A DNA stretch of 64,000 nt from Daphnia carinata. Taxonomy: Eukaryota > Arthropoda > Branchiopoda > Diplostraca > Daphniidae. Shown one piece after another: positions 43,867 to 56,083 of this stretch (the first letter of the stretch is position 1; every line of letters begins with the position of its first letter). The notes beneath the pieces are model-generated. The model did no database searches, was not told where the DNA came from, and was given only the letters and a program-made list of their open reading frames with translations. Made by a program: the position numbers and the translations under genes. The stretch covers positions 6,430,278 to 6,494,277 of the forward strand of contig NC_081336.1 of the NCBI RefSeq assembly GCF_022539665.2, given 5' to 3'.

Positions 43867-46800
43867 TTCAAAACAGAGAGACTTTGAAGAGGGAAGAAAA
43901 AGGGGGACCTCTGGCCGAGCTTGCCTACCTTATAGGTAGCCAAAGGGAGCTAGAGCAGAAGCACAGCAAGCACGGGGGTGGGCTGGAACAACGGGAGGTT
44001 ATAATATACATGTGCTATGCATTCGAAGAAGATTGTCTTCTTTCCTTCTCTTTTTTTTTCCCATCTTGCTGTTGTTTAGTCCAACTAGCAAAAAAAAAAA
44101 AAAAGGAAAGTTAAAAAAAAAAAAAAGGTATAAACACGTACGTCATGGAAGGTATCGTAGACCTATACCAGTTCCAAAAAAAAAAGGGGGAGCTTTACTT
44201 GCCTTTTTCTTTTCGGAGGGGGGGCTCTCCTGTCGTTTTTAAATGTTTGATGAGTTGCCCTTCGTTTAACGTGTGTGTGTGTGTGTGGGGCAGTAGTCGT
44301 AGTAGTTGTAGGGGGTTGGCGTGTTGGGCCCATCTTTTCTCACGCCCTTAACCTTAATTGATCGTCCCACTGTGGATAGAAAAAAAAAAAAAAATCCGAT
44401 TTCTGTTGTGCTGCCTTGTCTTTCCCCCATAAACTTTGGCAGGTTCCCTAAACATGTAAAAGGCCTAACGTTTGGGTTACCTTATATAGAGGGTGATGTT
44501 TCGCGAGCTGTTATATACAACAACTATATAGTACATAGCTATTGGCTTTTGATGGCCTCTCTGCGGGAGTCGAGGGCTACTCTCTCTTCTGTCTTTCTTA
44601 TGCCACTACTGGCTGACTGTTTTTGACATTTCGTGGACGTGTCTCTTTATTTTTCTTTTTTATTTCTATATATTTTTTTTTTTTTTGCCCTTGTCGTCTT
44701 GTTTGGTTGACTCGTATTCTCCCACATTTTTTGATTTGTGTGTCGTTTTTTTTTTTTTCTTGCTGGATTTTTCCTCGTGTTCGATGTTCATCTTTCTCTC
44801 TTTCATCGAATAAATTTTTATATACATCTTTTTTTTGTTGTTGTCCGGCGGTGACTTCGCTCACCTCATCAGTCAGCTTTTCGGATGGCTGACTCCGCCT
44901 GCGCGACACACGCTCCATCCCCCATCGCCTGTCCGACAATCGGTCTCCTCCTCCGCTTGTCCAGCTCGGCAGGATACATATGCTTTTGTTCCCCCCTTTT
45001 AATTAGACAAGTATGTCTATTTATTTTTAAATGTTTTCCATTTGCTTTACGATTCTCTCAATTTTTTTTTTTTAATCCATAACTCTTACAAAACGATTGC
45101 GGTTTGATTTTCATCAATTTCGAAAAAAAATTTTTTATTGCTGTTGTTGTTGTCCTTCTCGAACTTAACTCCCTTTAATTCACATTTATTTTCTGGCCGT
45201 CATTATCGAGAAAATTGAGGATTTTCGGATGCCTATTTTATTTATATTTTGGACCCTCTACACGAAATGACGAGACGTGGAATTCTCGATTGACCCGATA
45301 TCTCGTTGGTTGGCCCTATTGATTTATTGAGTACCACGCCATACTTCACGTTAAGTGCAAACGAAATGTTTTGGCGTCTATATATAGCTGCATTTTTCAC
45401 GAGGGGGGAAAGAAAAAGAAAAGAAAAAAAAAAAATAAAGTAAAATAAAACATCGAAATTCCCCGTTGTTTGTTGTTATGTATTTTTTTTAATAGGCAAG
45501 TTCAGGGGAGGCAAACGATTGGCTATGTGTACAACAAGGCAATAAGACGCACTTAATGTATTAGAAGTCCCCCAATCAACGTCACAGTGGTGGGCTCGGT
45601 CGTTACACATAAGAACCGCGAGCCCCTTTCTTATTTTCCCCAAAGCATTTCGTTACGGCACCGTTTTTGGATGATGCAAATCATTTCGTCTATATTGATG
45701 GGCCTCTTTCTTTTGCCACTCAACCCTTCGTCTATATACAGAGTGTCTATCAGAAGCTTTTATGTTTTATATAGCTATCGCCGTTTAACTTGCCCAACGT
45801 GTGAAAAAAAAAAAAAAAAATAAATAAATAAACGACTGAGAAAAAAAAAAAACTGGCCGAACGATAATGTCCGAACGGCCCACCTGCCTCGAGCCGGACC
45901 CATGGCCTTTTCTATGCGTCTATTATATTTTTCAACATCATTTTGTATTTTTTTGGCTGTCCTATTTTTATTTTGAAGCATAATATAGTATCAACCAATC
46001 ACGAAACATTCCAACAATAATAGAGTTGTGATGGCCAACGTTTTTTTCCCTATACTTTCGCAAAGATGAAAAATAAATGTAGAAAAAGAAATCAAATGTG
46101 AGATGGCAACGTGTGGTGGAGGGGGGGGATGAAATATAGGACCGCTAAAACGAAATTTAATAGGGCAATAATATTTAGAGCGTGTTGATTACGAGGACCT
46201 GACGAACAATTGTGGAGGTCAGCGAAAAGTATCCTTTTGCGGAATGAAAATCACAGAGTCATGATTAGAAAAGAGATAAACAAGAAGCCATTGGACAGCG
46301 CAACATAATGCCGGGTTTTTGAAATTTGAATTTAAAAAAAAAAGTGGGGGAAAAAGGCAATTTGTAAAAGTGAAATAAAAAATACGTAGGCGAGAAAAAT
46401 TGGGCGCGATAATCGATAGATAATTAGGTGTCATTCAACTTCAAAACGTACACACGGGATGGAAAGGAAAAGAAATCAAAGGTGGGATGAAGAATAGTAA
46501 AATCGCGCGTCTATAGGCGCAGGAAAGAACGGTGGGCAAAATTGTGGGGGGAGGGGATAGGAGAAAGAGGTGCGATTATGGCTATTAAAATGAATGAGAC
46601 ATCACATTTTATTTTGTTATTATTATTGTTTTGTATAGCTAACATATCTTTTATAATCGCTACAATTTGAGACGTTCTTCGTCGTTCCCACTCACATCAT
46701 TCACGATCCATTTTGGGGGGGGGGGGCCGTGTTTTGATTAAGACGTTGATAATGAAAGTCACAACTAACAAACACAAGTCGCCATCCAACAACATAACAA

Positions 46801-47779
46801 AAAAAAAAAAAAAAAAAAGAACTTAGCCAGAAAAGGATCAATCGAGTTAATTGAGTGCGTATATAACGTATAACAATACGTGAAATGGTAGAATTGACTC
46901 ATCCGCGTCGTCGGGTGCGCGAGTTTAGGCCGACACTTCATTTTTCCTTTTCAATCTGTAATTGTACACGCGTTAAAAAAAGAAACATCCTGTTGTGATG
47001 CATGGCTACATGGTCGTCGTGTTAAATATGAATGAACGGTGGAATATATAATAAAAAAAAAAAAAAAAGAAACAGGCAAAATTGATGGCGACAGTGTGGC
47101 GTCAGATGCACTTGTTTGGACATGCCGAGTGCTGGCGTCGTCATTCTCGCACCCGTTGCGGCACGAAATATAATAGAGCCCAATATAGACTACAATTCCT
47201 TATGGCCCTTTCTTGTGTTGAACAGTATATAAAAAAAAATTAAAAATAAAAATTTGAAGCGCATTAAGATCGACTTCAAGAAAAAAGGCCAAGTAGAAAA
47301 TGCGGGGGGAAATAACAAACAAGAAAATGGCAACTTCAAAAAAAAAAAAAAAATAAAGAAATAAAAAAGCTCGAAGCTCGAAAAATTATAACGGAACGAT
47401 GAAGAAATATCGTTTGTGTCCCAAGTCTTGTGATGTTGTCATGTTGTTATTCTTTCCTCTTTTTTTTTTTTTTTTTTTTAAGGGGGGATGTGTATACACA
47501 CGATGGTGGCGCCACGGTGTTTGTTTGGAAACACAAAAATGGGCCGGGATTCCGCAAGACGGACACGCACCAGCCAGACGACGGCCTTCTATAAGGGGAA
47601 GCTATATACAGGGAGCAGTCATCAACTAGATATTGAAAAAGAAATGATGAAAAAGAAAACGAGGCAAGTAAAGATAGCGTATAGTGCGGAACAACCACAA
47701 AATAAAGGAGAAAATAAGGGGGGAAACCCAAACTGCGTGTCGGATTTCTCCTTTGGCTGTGTGGTTTGAATGAGATAAG

Positions 47780-47812
<33 letters not shown>

Positions 47813-49350
47813 GGGACAAGTAGAACGAAAGATTTAAAAGAAGCGACGTTAGCGGCGTCGGTGCGACAAGTAAAAATATAAAAAAAAAAAAAAAAAGAAA
47901 AGAAGAAGGCACAAGGAACAAGATTCTGGGCGCCGTCTTCAATAACAAGTTCTATACTTTTTTTGTGTGTGTGTGTGTGTGTGTCTCCCTCCTCTTCGTC
48001 TAGTTCTTTTTCTTATATTGTCGTCGTCTAAAAACCCGCAGAGATAACGCACACGCTCTCTTGACGATGACAATTTCTGTCCTTTTTCACTTGCAGACGC
48101 GCTTTTTTTTTTTTTCGGCCCACTATGGCGACATGGTGTTTCTATTTTTATGTTGCCGCCCTGCATGTATACATATATATAATAAGTATATATGCGGCGC
48201 TTTGTGTGTGTGCGTGTGTGTGTGTGTGTGTTTTGATTTTTGTTTGTCAAACGCCAGAAAGGAGGACATGTCACAACGGCGGCAAATGACATTCAATCTA
48301 CCCGTTAAGTTAAAGAAAAGAAGTTTCTTTGAAAATAATCCCTTCCGTTTTTTGCCTTACATTTTGGGTCAACATTAAAACGGGGATATTGTTTAACTTC
48401 TTTTTTTTAATTTTTATTTATTTATTTATTTATTTGTTTTTTTGGTATAAAGGACGGAAAAATACGAGTTTAGATTGAAACATTTAAAAGATTGTATTTT
48501 CTCCTTCTTTTTCCAATCGAAAGTTGCGCGCGTTTCGTATCTCTAAAACATTCATCTTTTGCCGAAAATGTTGTCGGCTTGCTCACGCCCTGTTTATAGA
48601 TCTGCACGAGGATGTTATAGGAGTTTATAAAAAGAAACATTCTCAATGCCGACAGTTGCCCCATTCGTGAAAGAAATAAAAAGTTGGCCCTATACAAGGT
48701 GTGAATATAAATGTGTAACACCTTCCTTTTTTTTTCCCCGATTCACGACAGCGTGGACGTCGATTAGAATCAAGTTTGAACGTAACTCTCCTGCCTTTGA
48801 ACGTCGATGATGAACCGCAAGATGACGCGGGACCGCACCAAACACGGCAGATTTTCTTAATCAGTTTATATTCATCTTTCTTTTTTTAAAATCTCCATTA
48901 TTCACGTCTTCGCTTCATTTTTCTTTTTCGAAAAAAAAAAAAAAAAAAAAGAATAAATTTAAATCTAAAATGCCAGAAGATGCATGGAGGAGAATAGATT
49001 TATTAATTCAGTCGCGACCCGCTTTGTGTCACACGTTTGTTCCTGTTTCCATATCGGATGAGAGGGGGAAAAAAAAAAAAAATAAAGAAACAAACTGGAC
49101 AAACAATGGACGTGCAGAACGCGAAGCAAATTGCAAAAATCCATTGTTCAAATGAAAATTAAAAAGAAAAAGAAAAAAGGGCGAGCAAATGGAATGGCAG
49201 AGGATGACAGGTCGATGGCGTTGCCATGTAGCGCGTTAAATGGTGCGAACCATTTTCCTGTATTTGCATTACCACTAAACAACGTGACCCTTGTTGTTGT
49301 TGTACGCCATTTCGAAGCCAATTTATACCCGAGATGCGCATTCGTTTTTG

Positions 49351-49382
<32 letters not shown>

Positions 49383-50639
49383 AAAGGTCAGAAAACACGG
49401 GTCGTGGTTGGTTTGCATAGAAAAATAGAAGAACGAATGAAGAATGAATTTTTCGATGACATTTGCATTTGAATAGGATAGTCTCGCCAGACCTGTTACT
49501 GAAAATGACACTTTTATACAGAATCACCTTGTGTATACAGAGCGTGTTGTATTCGTACGTGTATTTCACATTCTATGGATTTTCTTTTGTTGGCGTTTTT
49601 CGAAAGAAAAGAAAGAGGTGCCTCTCTTGTGTGTTGTATTGTCAACGTTATAAACGTTATTCTTGTGCACGAGGTAATACCACATATTTTTGGCTGCTGT
49701 TCGACTTCCCCCATTGCGCTTTTCTTCCCACATTTCTATAGATGTATAGTGTTCTTCTTTTTTTTTTTTTTTTCGACCCCATCGATCTATTCGGAAAATG
49801 TCCTTTTTATTGTCATCTTTTTGAAACGGCGAGTAATGGACTGTCGGCGTCTTCGCCGCAGTGCGCCGTCTCCATTTTCTATTTGCTGTACACGAAAAAT
49901 GGGGGGGGGGGGGAAATGTAGTACAACAATAATGTGAATGCTTATCGATGAAACACACAGCCAAAGGGACAAGTGTATTTACATTGTCGCACCATCGCTT
50001 CATTCTTCATCTTTCAGTTTGTCATTTCACACAACTGTATATATGCGTGCGAGATTGGGCGCAGCTAACAAAACTTGAGCGAAAACTATCGAATGGGGAT
50101 AAAGTTAATGTATACAGACGGTGTCGATTGTCGTTGCATTTTGCATACAAGAATGCCAGATATACAGACATCATTCCATACGGAGCTAGATAGAAACGAG
50201 TCAGACGCACGGATGGCCGAGTTATCTGATCTTTTGGTTGGGTTTTGGGGTCGTCGTCGTCGAATATATAAACAAAGAGACAAGTGGACTTAACAGGTGA
50301 TGACGTTTCGTAATGCTGCGCTTTTTCATGTTTGTACTATAGACGAACAAAAGGAAATGAATGAATTATGTCATGTGCGTAACTATACATATGCAGATTT
50401 TCGGACAGCTGCAGAACAACATCAACAATTCTAACGAGCAACAGGAATGTTGAAACGAGTAAATCTAATTTCCTTTTTTCTTTTCTTTTTTCCAGGGCTC
50501 ATTCACAATTGACATAATTCTTTTAACGAGGGCTTTCTTTTTTGTCACCAACGTTTTTTTTTTTTTTTTTTGTTGTCCTCTCCTAGTTGAGTTCACTCCC
50601 TTTTTTTTTTTTTTTTTTTTTTGCGTGTCATTTGCCTAG

Positions 50640-50990
50640 TTTTATTAATACGTTCATTTGCAGAGAAAGGCATAAATTATTGTTGGGTGCTGCTACGAGG
50701 GAATGAAGCCGTGGGAAAGCTGGTGGATCGCAACTTACGTTCTGACTCTATCGAGTGCTGCATACGCATAAGTGTGTAGTCTATTAATCAGCCACGTATA
50801 GTTGCTACGTTAATTGCATGTACTAGTATTAACTTTCGTCGTTTCGTTTGCAATCGATTAGGGCGCGGCAGCGCGAAGGAATCACGTGAGCCGATAGAAA
50901 CGCGCATGCGTCAATTGCCATTAGATTGCGAGATTTTGTGTTGCGGTTTTCTTTTGGAATGTCCACAACTTGATCGCGATCCTGTCGACT
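50640..50990. promoter_or_regulatory. Candidate conserved non-coding element
   Basis: About 350 bp of ordinary complexity between homopolymers. It has homeodomain-like TTATTAATAC and GTTAATTGCATG, a GATA-like CCGATAGAAA and an E-box CACGTG (50884-50889). No frame is convincing. It lies downstream of the grain-like gene's 3' end. Confidence 0.28.
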
Positions 50991-51481
50991 TTAATTCCAT
51001 CCCCCCCCCCCCCCTTCTTTTTAACTGGTTGTTTATTGCATGGGGCCCTTTCACTCAATCAAACGCCGAACCATTGCAATTATTGAATGTATTTTCGAAT
51101 GATGGATTTAAAGACAGTACGCTAACGATAAGCTCTTGACGTTTATATTACACACACATATGCACACTCGTACACACAGAGATACATCCATACACACGTG
51201 GCTTTATTCATTTAATAATAATTATAATAATATAGTAGTGATGGGTATAAGGGAAAGAGAGAGGGGGCGTACGCGGCAGTTCTCGGGACGATGCTGCTAG
51301 TTCCTTGGTATAACGTATACAAATGGAATATATCATAGTATATGTGTGAAGGGGGGGGGGGTAACCGAGGATGTATGTGGAAAAGCAAAAAAAAAAAAAA
51401 AAAAAAAAGAATGAAGCAAAAAATAAAATAAAAACAAAGTAAATAAACAAATCAATCTTTTGGAAGAGATACAAATGAACA

Positions 51482-51484
<3 letters not shown>

Positions 51485-51519
<35 letters not shown>
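51485..51519 (+). repeat. Poly-A run, about 35 bases
   Basis: One of the longest homopolymers in the window. It lies within 1 kb of a 34-base poly-T run at 52328-52361. The two flank the proposed last exon of the GATA gene. Confidence 0.85.
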
Positions 51520-51521
<2 letters not shown>

Positions 51522-52185
51522 ACAGACCGAAAATGAATTTTTTTCTTTGAAACAAAAGAAAAATGTCTTTTCTATTTTTTTGTTTTTCGAATATATTTAA
51601 ACGGCTGATGTTTTGAATTTGATTTTCTTTTTTCTTTCGCGTTCATTTTTGTTGTTGTTGTCATCTCTATGTGCTTTTACATGTACACGTTTTTTTTTTC
51701 TTTCCTTTTCTTGTTTTTTTTTTTTTTTTTTTTTTAAACAGCCAAACACTAAATAACATATGGCTTCGTTTCATTTCATCTTCTCGTTTTTGTTATGAAT
51801 GATTCTGATTTCCCGACTATGAATTGAAAATTATATTATACACATGTCTATATAGCGCGTTGGAGGAAGGGGGGGGGGGGGGGAGGTTGAGGAAAAAGAG
51901 GACATCGCAAATCGATAATGCTTGTTATTATTACTCTAAAAATTATTATTATTATTTTTTTGTATATATATAGAAAAGGACGAGTGTGTGTCGTGATGAA
52001 TCCGGGGGTGTATAGGTGTATAGTGGAACAAAGTAAACATTATTAATCGTATGTGCGAATTATGTTCGATTTCAAAACAAAAAAGAGAGGGAGAGAGAGA
52101 GAGAGAACGGTGGAGTTTTTTTGTGTGGTGACGTGTTGTCCCAACTGGATTCCTCGATTCACCTAGTTGCCTCATTGTTTTTTTC

Positions 52186-52215
52186 TTAAGTGCTGAAATC
52201 CGTCCGCCAGGAAGC
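52186..52215 (-). CDS. grn: Possible last coding exon of the GATA factor (10 codons)
   Basis: A minus-strand acceptor (GATATAG) precedes GCT at 52215, and the frame ASWRTDFST ends in TAA at 52186. It fits the phase-0 donor at 52518 and gives a C-terminus ...STFNSM-ASWRTDFST across a 302-bp intron. Without this splice the upstream exon would read 32 more ordinary-looking codons to a TGA at 52422. It is supported only by splice-site fit. Confidence 0.33.
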   Translation of the reverse strand, partial: ASWRTDFST

Positions 52216-52326
52216 CTATATCCAAGAGAGAAAATGATTAATGTTTTTGATTCAATCATTTCCATATCAAGATGTTATTTTTTTTTTTCTCCTTAATTAA
52301 TTTCCCATGTTTTTAAACGCCCCTAT

Positions 52327-52327
<1 letters not shown>

Positions 52328-52361
<34 letters not shown>
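52328..52361 (+). repeat. Poly-T run, about 34 bases
   Basis: A long T homopolymer in the proposed last intron of the GATA gene, between the donor at 52517 and the acceptor near 52216. On the minus strand it reads as poly-A. Confidence 0.85.
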
Positions 52362-52363
<2 letters not shown>

Positions 52364-52517
52364 GTCACCCTCATCTGAAAATTCGACATGGGACGAATGG
52401 CTACTGTCGAGTAGCTCGTTATCATCGTGTTTCGATTGAGCTCAGAATGGAGCCATCAAAGTACTCAAGAAAGAACGCAAATAGAAGCGTGACGGGTAAT
52501 CTATTTTGATAACGTAC

Positions 52518-52997
52518 CATTGAATTAAAGGTAGAGCCCAAGCCGAGGGCGGAGGAGGAGATGCCGCCCATCGAGTGGTGGATGGCCATGGAACCCGGAG
52601 GCGGTCCAGACGGACTGCCGTGGTGATGGAAGCCGCCCATCTGAGCGGCCGAGTGGTTCATGTGAGGATGATGATGAGCCGGGTGATGCATCTGACCGTT
52701 GCCGGCGTAGACGGCGTAGTGCGACATGGCCGACGAAGCTCCGGCGGCCGAAGCGACGGCTGCCGCAGCGGCGAAACTCGGGAATCCGGCGGCGGCGGCA
52801 GCTGCGGCCGCTGCGGCTGCTTTGTCCAGCGCGCTACCAGCTCCCATGGACATCACATCCTGGAAACTGCCCAAATGGCATCCAGCTGAAGCCGAAGCTG
52901 ATGACGAGATGGATCCCTTCTTCTTCTTGGATTTGGACGACAGCTTTCGGTTACGAGTCTGGATTCCTTCTTTCTTCATCGTCAACGGCCGGTTCAC
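52518..52997 (-). CDS. grn: GATA factor C-terminal exon (grain-like, GATA1/2/3 class)
   Basis: A phase-0 acceptor at 52997 opens VNRPLTMKKEGIQTRNRKLS, then SKSKKKK. This is the basic tail of the GATA zinc finger and is diagnostic of the GATA1/2/3 class (pannier-class tails read differently). The remainder is low complexity: a serine/alanine block, HLGSFQDVMSMGAGSALDK, a run of 12 Ala, a second Ala block, then His/Met/Gly-rich sequence and GGISSSALGLGSTFNSM. A GTACGT donor follows at 52517. It completes the DNA-binding domain begun in the exon at 62952-63077. The Ala and His tracts are probably transactivation or repression regions and are prone to length change. GC-rich codon use contrasts sharply with the surrounding intronic DNA. 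Confidence 0.9.
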
Positions 52998-54211
52998 CTG
53001 TTTTTTTTTTTTTTTTTCCATTTCAAAAAGGATATAAAAATGCATTTAGTTTTTGAATTTTGAATACAATATGCAAATTTATCGAACGATTGGCGTCCAG
53101 CAATGAAAACGAATGTTTAATTGCAAGAGAATGCCTTTATCTCTATGGTCAACATTGTTACATAATAATAGTTGGAGTGCCAATTGAAAAAAAAAAAAAA
53201 AAAAAAATTAAGTTGTCATAAAAACTAAATTCTTCAATTCCAAAAAAAAAATAAAAAATAAAAAATAAAGTAAGCAAAGTATAAAAAGTGGTTAAATTCC
53301 ACAATGTCAGAAGCGCCATTCCAAAACGTAGTGGCGCGTGAAAAGATGGCGTGACCTTATTTCGAACCAAAAAAAAAAAAAAAAAAAAAAAAATCTGTGG
53401 CAACTCGAAATTCAGATAATTCTAAAAAAAAAAAAAAAAATTCAAAGGAAAACTCCAACGGTTCTCTGCTGGAATGTCCGTTCCCAAAAGAATGAAAGAG
53501 AGAAGAAAAAAAAAAAAAATGAAATCAAAATCAAAATGAAATCGTTCGTGAAAAACAAAACAAAGCTGCGCACGAAAATAAAGATGAATGCGATCTTTTG
53601 AAAGAAGATGAAGAAGAATAAAAAACGAAAAAAAAAAAAAAAAAATCAATTAATCGTTTGTATCTATCGGCTCTTTTGTTCTCTTGCGGCGGGCGTCGGC
53701 CGCGTTGGCGACCGAGCCGCTAAAGCGGCGTGACTGTCGTTCAACAGTTACTAACCCCAACAACACGAGCGGACGCGAAAACAAAAAAAAAAAAAAAAAT
53801 GAAATGCGATGGAGAAAAAATTTCGAAAAAAAAAAAAAATTAAATAAAAGGCTTGGCCCACCCTTTGAGACAAACAAACAATGATAATAAAAAAATCTTA
53901 ATAAAGAAAGAAAAAAAAAATGGATTTTTTCCTGTTTTTTTTTTTTGGGGAGAGAAGGGAAAAAAAAATAAATAAATGGGAAGGGCTTTTTTAGAACTGG
54001 AAAAATCACACGACTGGAACTTGTCAACCGAACGGTGGACAAACCGACTGCCAACTGCTATCGCAGACAACAACAAAAAAAAAAAAAAAAAAAAAAAAAT
54101 ACATCAAAACGAAAGAAGGAAAGATAAGAAAAAAAAAAAAATACCCCAAACAACGAAAAAAAAAAAAAAAAGAAAAAAGAAGAATAGAAAAACACAAATT
54201 TTTGCTTGGCG

Positions 54212-54214
<3 letters not shown>

Positions 54215-54252
<38 letters not shown>
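54215..54252 (+). repeat. (TG)n microsatellite, about 19 units
   Basis: An uninterrupted TG dinucleotide repeat inside the GATA intron, ending before CAGGATAG. Confidence 0.9.
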
Positions 54253-54255
<3 letters not shown>

Positions 54256-54453
54256 GATAGACACTATGCGTCAGTTCTCTGGCACACACACACCGCATTC
54301 AAAAGGCCTTAATTGGTCCAACCGAGCGTTAACAAGGTCAACCAATACGTGTAAATACTAACAAAAGGGCCAAGCAAAACGTGTTTTTTTTTTAAACCTG
54401 CGATGTTGTTCTTTTTTTTATTTTTTTTTCTTCAAAAAAGTCCGCTTGTGTTT

Positions 54454-54481
54454 GGGGGGGGGGGGGGGGGGGGGGGGGGGG
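54454..54481 (+). repeat. 28-base poly-G run followed by (TG)n
   Basis: Positions 54454-54481 are all G, followed by TGTTTTG and (TG)n to about 54507. Such a run can fold as a G-quadruplex and is very prone to length error in sequencing. Confidence 0.9.
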
Positions 54482-54829
54482 TGTTTTGTGTGTGTGTGTG
54501 TGTGTGTAAATTTAAATAGAATTAAATCCATAGTCTAGAAGGAATAAGAGGGTGAGGTAAGAAAGTTGAAAAAAAAGAAAAGAAAAGGAAATTGGAATGA
54601 GAGGCAATTTGAATTGCCGCCGTCTGACGATGTCTGCAGCATTCAAAAAAAAAAATAAAATAAAATAAAAACGACGAGCAAAGAAGAGGACGGTAGACAT
54701 TCGTGGTCTACATGCTTTTGTGTCGCCCAAAGTAATTACCACCTTGTTTGGCCGCCATTTTCACGGTATTTCTGTCGACTGCTCGACTCGGGTTCCCCCC
54801 CCCCCCTCCTTCACAATCATCGCCTTTCG

Positions 54830-55560
54830 AAAAAGATGATTGGAAAATGGGAACCAATTGGTACACCACTCAAGTATAAAGCGACAAGTCGATACGGTTG
54901 TGCATCGCGTGTATTGATAAAGAGGAAATGCACGTCACGAAGCCGATCATTGCCACAAACTGATTGTTTAATTTCTTTCTTTAAGATCTCATTTTGCAAT
55001 GGTACCCGATTATCGGGGCCAATACTTAAAGCAGAGCCGGGTGGTCCCGCGTGAGTGTGGCTTTGTCCTGTGTGTGACACTCAAGATTTTCTTTCCCAAC
55101 ACGACCTCCAAGCCAAGTTCATTCGCTTTTATCCTTTTCGATTATTTTTTTTTCAATTGTTTCTTTTTTTTTTTTTTGAACCGTGAAACATCGGCTGAAT
55201 AATTAAGCAAACCCACCTCACACAAAACAGCAAAGGGCAGTGGCTTCGTGACGTTGAAACGAGGCGTGGCCCCCCACACGGCGGCGTGCCAGTGACCGCG
55301 CATGCGCGCGATATTTGAACTGTTTGGCATGACAGACGTACAGTATCGTATAGAAAACGTAAGACTTTTCTATTTCTAATTCATATATAACTGCATTACA
55401 TTATCCGCATCCGAAAGCTCGAATTTACACACGCGGGGCTTCCCTTTGTTATCGAGAAATCAATCGCTTAAGACTTGGCACAGCGAATGTATCGGAATGG
55501 ATTTTGTTAAAAACAGATACACACATATCGGTATGATAGGCCCATCTGTATTCACTGGGC
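54830..55560. promoter_or_regulatory. Candidate enhancer or internal promoter in the GATA intron
   Basis: About 700 bp with few homopolymers inside an otherwise repeat-filled intron. It includes GATA-type sites (TTGATAAAG at 54914, GATTATCG at 55007, TTATCGAG at 55449). It also includes a palindromic CGCGCATGCGCG at 55297-55308 that fits the NRF1 consensus YGCGCAYGCGCR. Function is inferred from composition and motifs only. Confidence 0.35.
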
Positions 55561-56037
55561 CATTGCATTTGTTTAAATTCAATCACGTCTGGCTTATACT
55601 TTGTACGTCTCGATAGGGAAATATGGGCCGTCGCAACTGATCAGCAAAGGGGAAAACAAAAACAAAAACAAAAAAAGCAGAAAGCTTTTCGATCTGATTT
55701 TTACATAGAACGCGGGGGTTTTCAAGACGATGTACTACACACGTACAGTATGTATTAAAAAAAACAAAAACATGGAAGAGAATCAATAAACAATCGATTA
55801 TTATTGCCGTGGCACCATTTCGGGATACAGTTGCACCTCTCCTATTTTCTTTTTTCTTATTTCTTTTGAAATATTTATCTTTCACATTTTGTCTGATTTC
55901 GCCCTTCTGTTTTTTTCCCTGTACCGTCTGCAAGCAAAAGTCTAGAACAGCCAGTAGTGCCGACCTCCCGTCGTTCAAACTAATGGAAATATACCCCGAG
56001 CTCAGCAGCAGGAGCCACTGACCGCGGCCATAACCCC

Positions 56038-56039
<2 letters not shown>

Positions 56040-56082
<43 letters not shown>
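56040..56082 (+). repeat. (CA)n microsatellite, about 21 units
   Basis: An uninterrupted CA repeat between CATAACCCCAA and CAAACG in the GATA intron. Confidence 0.9.

Positions 56083-56083
<1 letters not shown>

Larger units (their letters stand above)
36001..44000. other. Gene-free low-complexity stretch with two normal-complexity islands
   Basis: Runs of 10-25 A or T recur every few hundred bases, with (GA)n at 38726-38760, (TA)n at 40735-40774 and poly-C at 40687-40698. Longer open frames (36723-37286 minus; 38150-38611 plus; 43436-43840 minus) are poly-F/K/S in composition and shift with the homopolymers. Islands at about 37380-37620 and 39290-39440 are of ordinary complexity (see findings). 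Confidence 0.5.
44001..52185. other. Gene-free low-complexity stretch downstream of the GATA gene
   Basis: The same character continues: poly-A/T, GT repeats (47965-47984, 48202-48231), TA repeats (47793-47810), poly-G runs (46716-46727, 49902-49914, 51351-51361, 51869-51883) and a 35-A run at 51485-51519. The right end may include the 3' UTR of the grain-like gene. An island of ordinary complexity lies at about 50640-50990. Confidence 0.5.

Noticed and set aside
43436-44114. Several overlapping open frames of over 100 residues on both strands
   Set aside because: All are poly-K/F/G translations of homopolymers.
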